A DNA stretch of 64,000 nucleotides, from contig CAUJHJ010000017.1 of assembly GCA_963204835.1 (NCBI GenBank), positions 1 to 64,000 on the forward strand, given 5' to 3'. Shown one piece after another: positions 13,241-23,791 of this stretch (position 1 is its first letter; the number at the start of each line of letters is the position of its first letter). The DNA comes from Pseudomonadota bacterium. Lineage in GTDB: Bacteria; Pseudomonadota; Gammaproteobacteria; Steroidobacterales; Steroidobacteraceae. Both the position numbers and the translations under genes were made by a program. The notes under the pieces are model-generated. The model saw only the letters and a program-made list of their open reading frames with translations. It had not been told where the DNA came from and did no database searches.

Positions 13241-14088
13241 GGTTGCGCCGGCCCATGGGCCGGGCGGCGGCCTGCGCCGCGGCGGCCGCCCTGCTCGTCG
13301 TGGGTTGTGCGGGCGCCGATCGCAAGCCGGCAGGCGCGCCAACGCCCGCTCCGGTGCCCGCGATGCCGCCGCCCCCCGCGGACGTTGCCGCCATACCGGA
13401 TGCCGTGCCGCGCACGGAACCGCGCAGCCTGCGCGGCAATCCACCGTCCTACGAAGTCTTCGGCAAGCGTTACTTCGTGCTGCCAGCGGCCGAGGGCTTC
13501 GTCGAGCGCGGAGTCGCGTCCTGGTATGGCCCGGGCTTCCACGCGGCGCAGACCTCGACCGGTGAGCCGTACGACATGTACGCGATGACCGCCGCCCACA
13601 AATCGCTGCCCCTGCCCTGCTATGTGCGGGTCACGAACCTCGCCAATGGCCGCAGTGTCGTCGTGCGCGTGAACGACCGCGGACCGTTCGTCGCGGGCCG
13701 CATCGTCGACCTGTCCTACACCGCCGCGGCGAAGCTCGACATGCTGCGGGAGGGCACCGCCTTCGTCGAGTTGCGGGTCCTCACGCCGGGCACACCGGCC
13801 GCGGTAGCTCCGGCACCGCTCGCTCCACCGCCCACCCTCGCCGGCGGACCCGGGCCCGGGCTTTTCGTGCAGACGGGCGCGTTTGCCGACATGGCCAATG
13901 CGCGCCGGCAGGTCGGGCAGTTGCGCGCCGCGGGCTTCGACGACGTGCGCCTGCTGCCCGCCCCGGATGGTGAGCGACGGCTCTATCGCGTGCGCATCGG
14001 CCCGGTCGACAGCGTCGCGGCATTCGATGCGCTTGCGGCACGACTGGCTCGCATCGGCATCGTGGATGCCCGCCTCGCGTCCGACTGA
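13237..14088 (+). CDS. rlpA: RlpA, septal ring lytic transglycosylase lipoprotein
   Basis: An outer-membrane lipoprotein, 283 residues. The lipobox LVVGC places the lipidated Cys at 24. A proline-rich linker is followed by the double-psi beta-barrel domain (GVASWYGPGFHAAQTSTGEPYD, VRVNDRGPFVAGRIVDLS) and a C-terminal SPOR domain (GLFVQTGAFADMANARR ... YRVRIGPVDS), which binds denuded glycan. ATG 13237 overlaps the mltB stop. Whether it is an active transglycosylase, as in Pseudomonas, cannot be read from sequence alone. Confidence 0.94.
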   Translation: MRLRRPMGRAAACAAAAALLVVGCAGADRKPAGAPTPAPVPAMPPPPADVAAIPDAVPRTEPRSLRGNPPSYEVFGKRYFVLPAAEGFVERGVASWYGPGFHAAQTSTGEPYDMYAMTAAHKSLPLPCYVRVTNLANGRSVVVRVNDRGPFVAGRIVDLSYTAAAKLDMLREGTAFVELRVLTPGTPAAVAPAPLAPPPTLAGGPGPGLFVQTGAFADMANARRQVGQLRAAGFDDVRLLPAPDGERRLYRVRIGPVDSVAAFDALAARLARIGIVDARLASD

Positions 14089-14090
14089 CA

Positions 14091-14096
14091 TAGAAT
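14091..14096 (+). promoter_or_regulatory. Candidate -10 element before dacA
   Basis: TAGAAT directly after the rlpA stop, 36 bases before the dacA ATG. No -35 is evident at 16-18 bp. It suggests dacA may have its own promoter in addition to read-through. Confidence 0.35.
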
Positions 14097-14132
14097 CCCC
14101 ACCTGACCCACCTGCGCGCACGGAGATGCCGG

Positions 14133-15272
14133 ATGCAGCACCGCCGACGGCTTGCCTTTTGCCTTCTTTCGACCATCGCCCTCGCCGCGGCGCATGCCGC
14201 CGTGCCGATCCCGAAGCCGCCGGCGATCAGCGCGCGCGCGCACATCCTCGTCGACTACGACAGCGGCCGGGTGCTCGCGGAACAGAACGCCGATGAACGC
14301 ATGGAGCCGGCGAGCCTCACGAAGGTGATGACGGCGTACATCGCCTTCGACGCCCTGAAGCAGGGGCGCCTCAAGCCCGACGAGCAGGTCCCGATCAGCG
14401 AGCACGCCTGGCGCAGCGAGGGTTCGCGCTCGTTCGTGCAGGTCGGCACGCGCATCCCCGCCGAAGTGCTGATCAAGGGCATGATCGTTCAGTCGGGCAA
14501 CGACGCGACGATCGCGATCGCCGAGCGCCTCGGCGGCACCGAGGACGCGTTCGCGCAGATGATGAACGCCTACGCGCAGAAGCTCGGCATGAAGAACACC
14601 CACTTCGACAACAGCACGGGCCTGCCGGGCGCCACCCACTACACGACCGCGCGGGACATGTCGCTGCTCGCGCGCGCCGTGATCCGCGATTTCCCGCGCC
14701 AGTACGGCCTGTACTCGCTGCGCGAGTTCGTCTGGAACAACATCCGCCAGCAGAACCGCAACGGCCTCCTGGAGCGCGACCCGAGCGTCGACGGCATCAA
14801 GACCGGCCACACCCAGTCCGCCGGCTACTGCCTCGCGACCTCGGCGAAGCGCGACGGCATGCGCCTCGTCTCGATCGTGTTCGGCACCGCGTCGATGCGG
14901 GCGCGCGAGGACGCGAGCGCGGCGCTGCTGAACTACGGCTTCACCTTCTACGAGACCGTCAAGGTCAAGGGCCACGGGGAGACCGTGCTCGCGCCGCGCG
15001 TCTACAAGGGCGCCGAGGACCACGTCGCGATCGCGCCGCGCGGCGACGTGTTCGTCACTGTCGGTCGCGGCGACGCCGCCCAGGTCAAGACCGGCGCCAC
15101 CGCGAAGGAACCGCTGGTCGCGCCGCTCGCGCTGGACGCCGCGCTCGGCGAGATGACCGTGAACGTCGGCGCCGAAACCGTCGCCCGCGTGCCGCTCTAC
15201 CCCGTGAAGGCCGTGCCGGAGGGTGGCTGGTGGACGAGGATGATCGACGGCGCAGCGCTGATGTGGCGCTGA
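14133..15272 (+). CDS. dacA: D-alanyl-D-alanine carboxypeptidase (PBP5/6 type)
   Basis: It trims the terminal D-Ala from peptidoglycan pentapeptides in the periplasm. The 379 residues include a signal peptide (cleavage near AAAHAA), the active-site S61-L-T-K64, S121-G-N and K223-T-G motifs, and a C-terminal PBP5 beta domain ending in an amphipathic anchor-like helix (GGWWTRMIDGAALMW). The gene order dacA-dat-ybeD recalls the dacA-ybeD-lipB-lipA order of enterics. Confidence 0.96.
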   Translation: MQHRRRLAFCLLSTIALAAAHAAVPIPKPPAISARAHILVDYDSGRVLAEQNADERMEPASLTKVMTAYIAFDALKQGRLKPDEQVPISEHAWRSEGSRSFVQVGTRIPAEVLIKGMIVQSGNDATIAIAERLGGTEDAFAQMMNAYAQKLGMKNTHFDNSTGLPGATHYTTARDMSLLARAVIRDFPRQYGLYSLREFVWNNIRQQNRNGLLERDPSVDGIKTGHTQSAGYCLATSAKRDGMRLVSIVFGTASMRAREDASAALLNYGFTFYETVKVKGHGETVLAPRVYKGAEDHVAIAPRGDVFVTVGRGDAAQVKTGATAKEPLVAPLALDAALGEMTVNVGAETVARVPLYPVKAVPEGGWWTRMIDGAALMWR

Positions 15273-15288
15273 GCCGGGGAGAACCGCG

Positions 15289-16161
15289 ATGGCCGAACCG
15301 CTTCCAGTCGCCTACCTCAACGGCGAATTCCTGCCGCTGCGCGAGGCGCGCATCTCGCCGCTCGACCGCGGCTTCCTTTTCGCCGATGGCGCCTACGAAG
15401 TCATACCGGTGTTCGGCGGGCGTCCGTTCCGCTTCGGCCCGCATTTCGCCCGCCTCGCGCGCAGCCTCGAGGCGCTGCGGATGCGCGACCCGCTCGAACT
15501 CGATGCCTGGCGCGCACTGTGCGGCGAACTGGTGGCCAGGAACGGCGGCGGTGACCAGTACATCTACGTGCAGGTGACGCGCGGCGCGGAATACGGCCGC
15601 AACCATGCGCCGCTGCCGGAGATCGAACGCACGGTGTTCGCCTACTGCGCGCCCTTGCCGCGGCCGAGTGCCGCGCAACTGGCGCAAGGCGCGGCCTGCA
15701 TCACCGCCGCCGACACCCGCTGGGCGCGCTGTGACATCAAGTCGGTCGCCTTGCTGCCGAACGTGCTGCTGCGCCAGCTCTCGATCGACGCGGGCGCCTC
15801 GGAAACGATCCTGCTGCGCGACGGCTGGCTGATGGAGGCGAGCTCGTCCACCGTGCACGTCGTCGTCGATGGCGAGGTGCTGACGCCGCCGAATTCGAAC
15901 CTGATCCTGCCCGGCACCACGCGCAGCGTCGTCGAGGAGCTGCTGCTCGAGCTCGGCATCCCGCATCGCACGACGCCGGTTGCGGAAGCGACCTTGCGGG
16001 CGGCCGACGAAATCTGGCTGGCCGCCGCCACGCGCGAGATCACGTCGGTCACCCGGCTCGACGGCCAGCCAGTCGGCAGCGGCGCACCGGGGCCTGTCTG
16101 GCAGCGCACCTGGCGGGCTTTCCAGGACCTGATCAGGCGGCTGGCCGGCACGCCATGGTGA
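15289..16161 (+). CDS. dat: D-amino acid aminotransferase (PLP class IV)
   Basis: It interconverts D-alanine and D-glutamate with 2-oxo acids, feeding peptidoglycan precursors, which fits its place next to dacA. The 290-residue fold-type IV aminotransferase shows the PLP lysine K151 (CDIKSVALLPNVL), E183 in LMEASSSTVH contacting the cofactor ring, and LPGTTR for phosphate binding. The SD GGGGAG precedes ATG 15289. A branched-chain or aminodeoxychorismate lyase relative is less likely given the GAYEVIPV and context. It overlaps ybeD by 7 bp. Confidence 0.87.
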   Translation: MAEPLPVAYLNGEFLPLREARISPLDRGFLFADGAYEVIPVFGGRPFRFGPHFARLARSLEALRMRDPLELDAWRALCGELVARNGGGDQYIYVQVTRGAEYGRNHAPLPEIERTVFAYCAPLPRPSAAQLAQGAACITAADTRWARCDIKSVALLPNVLLRQLSIDAGASETILLRDGWLMEASSSTVHVVVDGEVLTPPNSNLILPGTTRSVVEELLLELGIPHRTTPVAEATLRAADEIWLAAATREITSVTRLDGQPVGSGAPGPVWQRTWRAFQDLIRRLAGTPW

Positions 16162-16421
16162 CCGAGCTCAAGCTGCTCGTTTTTCCCGTCGACTACCCGA
16201 TCAAGGTGGTCGGCCGCGCCGGGAACATGCTGCGAGCTGACATCGACGCCGTCATGCTGCGCCACGCGCCCGACCTCGAGGTCGCGCGCACCAGCGAGCG
16301 CCTCTCGGAAAACGGCAACTACCTGTCCATCTCCTATACGATCGTCGCGCGCAGCGAAGCGCAGGTGACCGCGCTCGCCGCGGAACTGGCGGCGCAGCCG
16401 CACGTAATCATGGTGATCTGA
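16155..16421 (+). CDS. ybeD: YbeD/UPF0250 family protein
   Basis: An 88-residue ACT-like cytosolic protein of the DUF493 family. YPIKVVGRAGNM, RHAPD, SENGNYLSISYTI and the hydrophobic C-terminal VIMVI align with E. coli YbeD. In E. coli ybeD lies between dacA and lipB, and the same neighbourhood is kept here with dat inserted and lipB inverted. The molecular function of the family is not established. Confidence 0.9.
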   Translation: MVTELKLLVFPVDYPIKVVGRAGNMLRADIDAVMLRHAPDLEVARTSERLSENGNYLSISYTIVARSEAQVTALAAELAAQPHVIMVI

Positions 16422-16450
16422 GCGGCAAATCCACCACGCAGGAGGCAACC

Positions 16451-16672
16451 ATGTCGACATGGCGGACAATGATGCTGGCACTCGGCGCTTCACTCATGCT
16501 CTCCGCTTGCGGGCTGGCGGAAACGGCCGGTGGGGCGGCGGCGGCCGGTGCCTCCGCTGCCGAGCAGGCGAAGCAGGCCAAGGAGATGGAGGCCAAGGTG
16601 CAGCAGCAGCTCGAGGACGCGCAGGCCGAAGCGAAGCGCCAGCGGGATGCGGCGGAGGCGGCGGCGAACTGA
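16451..16672 (+). CDS. Small coiled-coil lipoprotein, function unknown
   Basis: 73 residues. The lipobox LMLSAC puts the lipid-modified Cys at 20, followed by an Ala/Gly-rich linker and a charged heptad-like helix (EQAKQAKEMEAKVQQQLEDA). GGAGG (16441-16445) sits five bases from the ATG. It resembles small Lpp-like or entericidin-like envelope lipoproteins only in architecture; I do not recognise a named family. It ends the plus-strand cell-wall block. Confidence 0.75.
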   Translation: MSTWRTMMLALGASLMLSACGLAETAGGAAAAGASAAEQAKQAKEMEAKVQQQLEDAQAEAKRQRDAAEAAAN

Positions 16673-16676
16673 CGGC

Positions 16677-16714
16677 GGGCTACGTGCGCGCTGGTTACAT
16701 GCGGCACGTAGCCC
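16677..16714. other. Perfect 11-bp inverted repeat between convergent genes
   Basis: GGGCTACGTGC at 16677-16687 and its exact complement at 16704-16714 enclose a 16-base loop. It lies between the small lipoprotein (plus) and lipB (minus). Neither strand has a T-run after it, so it is not a canonical intrinsic terminator. A weaker 6-bp repeat (GGCAGG/CCTGCC) follows within about 40 bp. It may act as a transcript-end stabiliser or a protein site. The rest of 16673-16809 shows nothing else. Confidence 0.6.
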
Positions 16715-16809
16715 ACGAAGTCTCGCTGAGGCAGGACACGAAAACCCTGCCACCTGACTTCGGGCTCCTGACCAAGGGCGGCACCCCGCGTGCCCGCCGC
16801 ACACCTACC

Positions 16810-17484
16810 TTAGCAAGCACCCCGTGGCCCAGACCCCCGCAGATGCGTGAGGAACCACGGCGCATACGCATCCGCGACATCGCGCACGCTGTCCGGCCCG
16901 CCGAGCCCGGCGAGCTGCGTCATCTCGAGCCCCTGGTAACCACATGGATTGATACGCTTGAAAGGCGACAGGTCGAGGTTCACGTTGAGCGCAAGGCCGT
17001 GGTAGCTCGCGCCGCGGCGCACGCGGATGCCGATGCTCGCGAGTTTCGCACCGTGCACGTACACGCCCGGCGCGCGCGGCTTCGTTTCCGCGTAGATGTC
17101 GAGCGTGCCGGCGTAGGCGATCACCGATTTCTCGAGCGCGCACACGAGGTCGCGCACGCCGAGCCCGGCGCGCCGCAGGTCGATGAGCGGATACACGACG
17201 AGCTGGCCGGGACCGTGGTAGGTCACCTGCCCACCACGATCGATCTGCACCACGGGTATGTCGCCCGGCGCGAGGAGGTGCGCGCGATCGGCATTCATGC
17301 CGAGCGTGAAGACGGGTGGGTGCTCGAGCAGCCACACTTCGTCGGGCGTTTCGGGGCCGCGCTCGTCCGTGAAGCGCTGCATCGCGCGCCACGTCGGCTC
17401 GTAATCGACGCGGCCCAGCCACTTGACGGCCGGTTCGCCGCCCGCGGCGGCCTCGCCGTCAGTCTCGGCGGGAAACGGCAGCAT
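16810..17484 (-). CDS. lipB: Lipoyl(octanoyl) transferase
   Basis: It moves octanoyl groups from ACP to lipoyl domains such as GcvH, encoded later in the window. The 224-residue protein has [18 protein letters not shown], the catalytic Lys147 ([11 protein letters not shown]) and Cys181 (RINPCGYQG). It starts at ATG 17484, inside the last 26 bases of lipA. About 18 residues precede the usual family start, and no better start codon is nearby. Order here is lipA then lipB, the reverse of E. coli. Confidence 0.95.
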   Translation of the reverse strand: MLPFPAETDGEAAAGGEPAVKWLGRVDYEPTWRAMQRFTDERGPETPDEVWLLEHPPVFTLGMNADRAHLLAPGDIPVVQIDRGGQVTYHGPGQLVVYPLIDLRRAGLGVRDLVCALEKSVIAYAGTLDIYAETKPRAPGVYVHGAKLASIGIRVRRGASYHGLALNVNLDLSPFKRINPCGYQGLEMTQLAGLGGPDSVRDVADAYAPWFLTHLRGSGPRGAC

Positions 17485-18499
17485 GATCCGGCAGGCCGAC
17501 GTTGTTGCCGTTGAGCGCCTGTTCCGCGCGATAACTCGAGCGCACGAGCGGCCCGGAAACGCATTCGCGAAAGCCGCGCGCGAGGCCCCATTCGCGATAG
17601 CGCGCGAACTCCGCGGGCGTCACGTAGCGCTCGACCGGCAGGTGATTGAGTGTCGGGCGCAGGTACTGCCCGAGCGTGAGGATGTCGACGCCGATGGCGC
17701 GCAGGTCGTCCATCGTGGCGGCGATCTCCTCGTCGGTCTCGCCGAGCCCGAGCATCAGGCTCGTCTTGGTGAGCACGCCCGGCCGGTGGCGCCTGGCGTG
17801 CCCGAGAACCGCAAGCGTCTGGTCGTAGCCCGCGCGCGGGTCGCGCACCGGATGCGTGAGGCGCCGCACCGTTTCGACGTTCTGCGCGAACACTTCGAGC
17901 CCCGAATCGACCACCGTCTCGACATCGCGCAACACGCCGCTGAAGTCGGGCGTGAGCGCTTCGACGGCGGTGGCGGGATTCTCCGCCTTGATCGCGCGGA
18001 TGCATGCCGCGTAGTGCGCGGCACCGCCGTCCGGCAGGTCGTCGCGATCGACCGAGGTGAGCACGACGTAGCGCAGCTTCATCAGCGCGACGGTGCGCGC
18101 GGCATGCTGCGGCTCTTCCTGGTCGAGCCATCCGCGCGGGTTGCCCGTGTCGACCGAACAGAACCGGCAGGCGCGCGTGCAGACCTTGCCCATCAGCATG
18201 ATCGTGGCGGTGCCGGCGTTCCAGCACTCGCCGATATTGGGGCACTTGGCTTCTTCACAGACGGTCGCGAGCGCATGGTCGCGCACCGCGCGGCGCACGC
18301 TGTCGTAGCCCGCGCCGGCGGCGAGCGGCGCCTTGAGCCAGCGCGGCTTGCCGAGGAGCCCGCGGCGGTCCACGTCGCCCTGGGTCTTGATGCCGTCCTT
18401 GATGGCCGTAAAGCCCTGTGGCGTCTGGTATTTCTCCCCGCTGCGGGCGGCGGCAGGCGCGCTTTCGCGCACGACGGGAATACCTTTGAGCTCGGACAT
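17459..18499 (-). CDS. lipA: Lipoyl synthase (radical SAM)
   Basis: It inserts two sulfurs into octanoyl-protein. The 346 residues carry the auxiliary cluster cysteines C81, C86 and C92 ([12 protein letters not shown]), the radical SAM C107-x3-C111-x2-C114 (CTRACRFC), and the C-terminal RSSY serine that ligates the auxiliary cluster. ATG 18499 lies 6 bp after a TAAAAT, suggesting an own leaderless promoter although murU ends only 4 bp upstream. It overlaps lipB by 26 bp. Confidence 0.97.
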   Translation of the reverse strand: MSELKGIPVVRESAPAAARSGEKYQTPQGFTAIKDGIKTQGDVDRRGLLGKPRWLKAPLAAGAGYDSVRRAVRDHALATVCEEAKCPNIGECWNAGTATIMLMGKVCTRACRFCSVDTGNPRGWLDQEEPQHAARTVALMKLRYVVLTSVDRDDLPDGGAAHYAACIRAIKAENPATAVEALTPDFSGVLRDVETVVDSGLEVFAQNVETVRRLTHPVRDPRAGYDQTLAVLGHARRHRPGVLTKTSLMLGLGETDEEIAATMDDLRAIGVDILTLGQYLRPTLNHLPVERYVTPAEFARYREWGLARGFRECVSGPLVRSSYRAEQALNGNNVGLPDHAAVSRRD

Positions 18500-18503
18500 G
18501 CGG

Positions 18504-20206
<1,703 letters not shown>

Positions 20207-20212
20207 CGGCTC

Positions 20213-20220
20213 ATTATAAT
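20213..20220. promoter_or_regulatory. Palindromic ATTATAAT, shared -10 for amgK and lptD (candidate)
   Basis: The octamer ATTATAAT is its own reverse complement, so it presents a consensus TATAAT in both directions. To the left it ends six bases before the amgK ATG; to the right ten bases before the preferred lptD ATG (20231). Only 24 bp separate the two start codons. No good -35 is visible on either side. Confidence 0.55.
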
Positions 20221-20230
20221 GGCACCGCAC

Positions 20231-22468
20231 ATGCTCCTCCCCCGCCTCGATCGCCTGGTCGTGCTCGCGCTCGGCGCCCTGCTGCTGCCACCCGGCCTGC
20301 GGGCGGCCGACCCGCAGGCGCCGCTGTGCTTCGGCACGCTCGAGGACAACGGCCGTCTGCCGCCATCGGTCGTGCCGGTGCGCAGCGCCGCCGACGCGGC
20401 CCAGGCACCGATCGAGATCTCGAGCGACGACGCTTCCCTCGGTGTCAACGGCGACGCCGTGCTGTCGGGCAATGTGCAGGTCAGGCAGGGCGATCGCCAG
20501 GTCCGCGCCGATCGCGTTCAGTATGAGGCGCGCGAGGGCAAGCTGGCCGTCGACGGCAACGTCGAATACCGCGACCCGCTGCTGATCGTCCATGGGCACT
20601 CGGGGCGCTACTCGACGACGGGCGGTGCGCAGTTCGAGGGCGCGCAGTTCGAGCTGCCCTCGCGCCCCGCGCGCGGCACCGCGCGGTCCATGTCGGTCGA
20701 TGCGCAGGGCAACGCCACGCTCGAGGCCGTCACCTTCACCACCTGCCCGCTGACCGATCCGGCGTGGCGGCTGCGGGCCGACCGGATCGACCTCGACACC
20801 GCGAAACGCAATGGGTCGGGCCGCGGCACGAGCGTCGAGTTCAAGGGCGTGCCGATTTTCTATTCGCCCTGGATCTCCTTCCCGCTCGGCACCGCGCGCA
20901 AGAGCGGCTTCCTGTTCCCGGGCGCCGGCTATTCGACGCGCAGTGGCGCACAGCTCTCGGTGCCTTACTACTGGAACATCGCGCCCAACTACGACCTGAC
21001 CTTCGAACCGGTGGTGTTCGCGCGGCGCGGCGCCGACCTCGCGGGCGATTTCCGCTGGCTCACCCGCAGCAGCCGCGGCAAGCTCGACCTCTCGTACCTG
21101 CCGGACGACAGCCTCTTCAGGGAGGACCGCAGTTTCGCGCACCTCGTCAACCGCAGCGCCCTGCCCGCGGGCTGGCGCTTCTCGGTCGATGCGGCGAACG
21201 TCAGCGACACGCAGTATTTCGAGGACTTCGGCCAGGGGCCCGAGGGCACGAGCGTCGCGTTCGTCGGGCGCATGGCCGAACTCACCTATCGCGACGCGCA
21301 CTGGCGGGTGCGCGGCGCGTTCCAGGACTACCAGACGATCGATACCGACCTCGCGGAGGCCGATCGTCCCTATTCGATGCTGCCGCAGGTCTACGCGAGC
21401 GGCGATTTCGGCGTCGGGCGCAGCCTGCAGCTGCGCTATGGCTTCGACGCCGAAGTGGTCAATTTCGACCGCAATGTCGGCGTCACGGGCTGGCGATACG
21501 ACGCCGCGCCGCATGTCGGGCTCGACTGGCAGGGGGCCGGCTATTTCGCGCGTGCGGGCTTCAGCTGGCGCGCAACCGCCTACTCGCTCGCGGACACGGC
21601 GGGCGGTGCCGATGACTCGCCGCACCGCAGCCTGCCGACTGCCACGCTCGATGCGGGCCTCATTTTCGAAGGCCCGCTCGGCTCTCGCGGCCAGCGGCGC
21701 CTCACGCTCGAGCCGCGGACGCTCTACGTCTACACGCCCTATCGCAACCAGGACAGCCTGCCGGTCTTCGATACCGCGATTCCCGACCTCAACCTCGTGC
21801 AGCTCTTCCGCGCCAACCGTTACGTCGGCGGCGATCGCGTCGGCGATGCGAACCAGGCGAGCTTCGGCGTGACGAGCCGCATCCTCGACGAGGGCAGCGG
21901 CCGGCAGCTCCTCGCCGCGACCATCGGCCAGACCGTGTACTTCGACAGCCCGCGCGTCGCTCTGCCGGGTGAGTCGATCAGCAACCGGGACAGCTCCGAC
22001 CTGATTGCGCAGGTCGCGCTCACGGCGCTGCGCGACTGGACCGCCGACCTCGGGGTGCAATGGAATCCCGAGGCCTCGGAGCGCGAGCGAATGCAAGTGC
22101 AGCTGCAGTACCGGCCCGCGGCCACGAGCGTGATGAACCTCGGCTATCGCTACCAGCGCGACCGCATCGACCAGGCCGAGGCCTCGTTCGCCTGGCCGGT
22201 CGCGGACCGCTGGAGTCTCTTCGGCCGCTATGTCTATTCGCTGCACGATGACGAGACACTCGACCAGTTCGCCGGCTTCGAGTACCGCTCCTGCTGCTGG
22301 CGGTTCCGCGCGGTCGGCCGCCGCTTCGTGAGCAGCCGCACCGGCGAGCGCGATACGGGCATCTACCTGCAACTGGAACTCAGCGGCCTCGCAAGTGTCG
22401 GATCTTCGGCCGTGGCTTTCCTCGAGGACGCAATTCGGGGATACTCACCGACCGGCCCAAGCCTTTGA
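20231..22468 (+). CDS. lptD: LPS-assembly outer membrane protein LptD
   Basis: The beta-barrel that, with LptE, inserts lipopolysaccharide into the outer leaflet. The 745 residues have a signal peptide (RLVVLALGALLLPPGLRA), an N-terminal OstA/LptA-like domain (IEISSDDASLGVNGDAVLSGNVQVRQGDRQVRAD), then a long barrel with RKSGFLFPGAGYSTRSGAQLSVPYYWNIAPNYDLT motifs. Cysteines near 35, 170 and the C-terminal SCCWRF fit the disulfide pattern of LptD. An in-frame ATG at 20219 overlaps the putative -10, so 20231 is preferred. surA follows, as in enterics. Confidence 0.95.
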   Translation: MLLPRLDRLVVLALGALLLPPGLRAADPQAPLCFGTLEDNGRLPPSVVPVRSAADAAQAPIEISSDDASLGVNGDAVLSGNVQVRQGDRQVRADRVQYEAREGKLAVDGNVEYRDPLLIVHGHSGRYSTTGGAQFEGAQFELPSRPARGTARSMSVDAQGNATLEAVTFTTCPLTDPAWRLRADRIDLDTAKRNGSGRGTSVEFKGVPIFYSPWISFPLGTARKSGFLFPGAGYSTRSGAQLSVPYYWNIAPNYDLTFEPVVFARRGADLAGDFRWLTRSSRGKLDLSYLPDDSLFREDRSFAHLVNRSALPAGWRFSVDAANVSDTQYFEDFGQGPEGTSVAFVGRMAELTYRDAHWRVRGAFQDYQTIDTDLAEADRPYSMLPQVYASGDFGVGRSLQLRYGFDAEVVNFDRNVGVTGWRYDAAPHVGLDWQGAGYFARAGFSWRATAYSLADTAGGADDSPHRSLPTATLDAGLIFEGPLGSRGQRRLTLEPRTLYVYTPYRNQDSLPVFDTAIPDLNLVQLFRANRYVGGDRVGDANQASFGVTSRILDEGSGRQLLAATIGQTVYFDSPRVALPGESISNRDSSDLIAQVALTALRDWTADLGVQWNPEASERERMQVQLQYRPAATSVMNLGYRYQRDRIDQAEASFAWPVADRWSLFGRYVYSLHDDETLDQFAGFEYRSCCWRFRAVGRRFVSSRTGERDTGIYLQLELSGLASVGSSAVAFLEDAIRGYSPTGPSL

Positions 22469-22485
22469 AGCATCACGGAAATTCC

Positions 22486-23787
22486 ATGTCACGAACGATC
22501 CTCGCGGCGCTGCTCGCGCTGTGCGCTGCCGGCGCTGCCCATGCCCAGACCCGCGAACTGTCCGCGGGCGGCGAGCTGCTCGATCGCGTGGCCGCGATCG
22601 TCAACGACGGCGTCGTCCTGAAAAGCGACCTCGACGAGCAGATGCAGCTCATCAGCTCCCGCCTGCGCCAGCAGGGCCTCGAACTGCCGCCCGAGAACGT
22701 GCTGCGCCAGCAGGTGCTCGAGCGGCTCGTCACGCAGGAAGTGCAGATGCAGCGCGCGAGCCGCGCCGGCCTCAAGGTCACTGACGAGATGGTGAACGGC
22801 GCGCTGCAGGACGTCGCGCGCAGGAACGGCATCCCGCTCGCGCAATTGCCGCAGGCGCTCGCGTCCCAGGGCATCGACTACGCGGGCTATCGCGACAACC
22901 TGCGCAAGGAGATCACGCTCTCCATGCTGCGCCAACGCGATGTCGTCGCGCGCATCAACATCTCGCCGCGCGAGCTCGACCAGTACCTCGAGCGGCAGAA
23001 GAATGCGCCGTCCGAGGGCACGTCCTACAACCTCTCGCACATCCTGATCGCGGTCCCGCTCGCCGCGACGGCCGAGCAGCTCGCCGCCGCGGAAGCCCGC
23101 GCCGAGGACGTGCACCGGCGCGCGCTCGCGGGCGAGGAATTCGCCAAGCTCGCCGTCGCCTATTCGAACAGCCAGACCGCGCTCGAAGGCGGCGCACTCG
23201 GCTGGCGCAAGGGCACCGAACTGCCGACCGTACTGGCCGACGCGGTGGTGAAGCTCAAGGCGGGCGAAGTGAGCGACATCATCCGCACGCCGACGGGCTA
23301 CCATCTCGTGCGCGTAAACGAGGTGAGGAGCGACGACGGTCCCGCGATCGTGCAGCAGGTGCATGCGCGGCACATCCTCATCAAGCCGAACGAACTGCAG
23401 GACGACGCCACCGTCGAGCAGCGGCTCGAGGCCGTTCGCGCGCGCATCGAGAAGGGGGAGGATTTCGCCGGCCTCGCCTCGACCCTGTCCGAGGATCCGG
23501 GCTCGGCCACGGAAGGCGGCGACCTCGGCTGGACGAACCCGGGCACTTTCGTGCCGGAATTCGAGGCACAGCTCGCCGCGCTCAAGGAGGGCGAGATCAG
23601 CCAGCCCTTCCGCACGCAGTTCGGCTGGCACATCGTGCAACTGCTCGGCCACCGCGAGATCGACAACAGCGCGGAAATGAAGCGCCAGCGGGCCTACTCG
23701 GCGCTGCGCGACAGCAAGGCCGAAGAGGAGACCGAGCTGTGGCTGCGCCGCCTGCGCGACGAAGCCTTCGTCGAATACAAGATGTAG
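22486..23787 (+). CDS. surA: Periplasmic chaperone and peptidyl-prolyl isomerase SurA
   Basis: It chaperones outer-membrane proteins including LptD, encoded just upstream. The 433-residue protein has a signal peptide cleaved near AHAQ, an N-terminal chaperone domain (DRVAAIVNDGVVLKSDLDEQM), and two parvulin domains (YNLSHILIAVP... and VHARHILIKPNEL..., each with the GGDLGW-type motif). ATG 22486 starts the signal peptide; the 7 extra codons upstream overlap the lptD end. Confidence 0.97.
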   Translation: MSRTILAALLALCAAGAAHAQTRELSAGGELLDRVAAIVNDGVVLKSDLDEQMQLISSRLRQQGLELPPENVLRQQVLERLVTQEVQMQRASRAGLKVTDEMVNGALQDVARRNGIPLAQLPQALASQGIDYAGYRDNLRKEITLSMLRQRDVVARINISPRELDQYLERQKNAPSEGTSYNLSHILIAVPLAATAEQLAAAEARAEDVHRRALAGEEFAKLAVAYSNSQTALEGGALGWRKGTELPTVLADAVVKLKAGEVSDIIRTPTGYHLVRVNEVRSDDGPAIVQQVHARHILIKPNELQDDATVEQRLEAVRARIEKGEDFAGLASTLSEDPGSATEGGDLGWTNPGTFVPEFEAQLAALKEGEISQPFRTQFGWHIVQLLGHREIDNSAEMKRQRAYSALRDSKAEEETELWLRRLRDEAFVEYKM

Positions 23788-23791
23788 CCGC

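Noticed and set aside
14126-14128. ATG just upstream of dacA as its start
   Set aside because: It is out of frame with the PBP5 sequence; the in-frame ATG at 14133 leads directly into the signal peptide.
16677-16714. Intrinsic transcription terminator
   Set aside because: The stem is perfect but neither strand has a run of T after it, so it is reported as an inverted repeat only.
20219-20221. Upstream ATG as lptD start
   Set aside because: It overlaps the TATAAT that best explains transcription and has no SD. ATG 20231 gives a normal signal peptide. It is kept only as an alternative.
20207-22372. Very long open frame antisense to lptD, continuous with amgK
   Set aside because: The upstream 700 or so residues are Arg/Glu/Ala/Val-rich shadow translation of the GC-rich lptD codons. 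Only the part from ATG 20206 matches a protein family.
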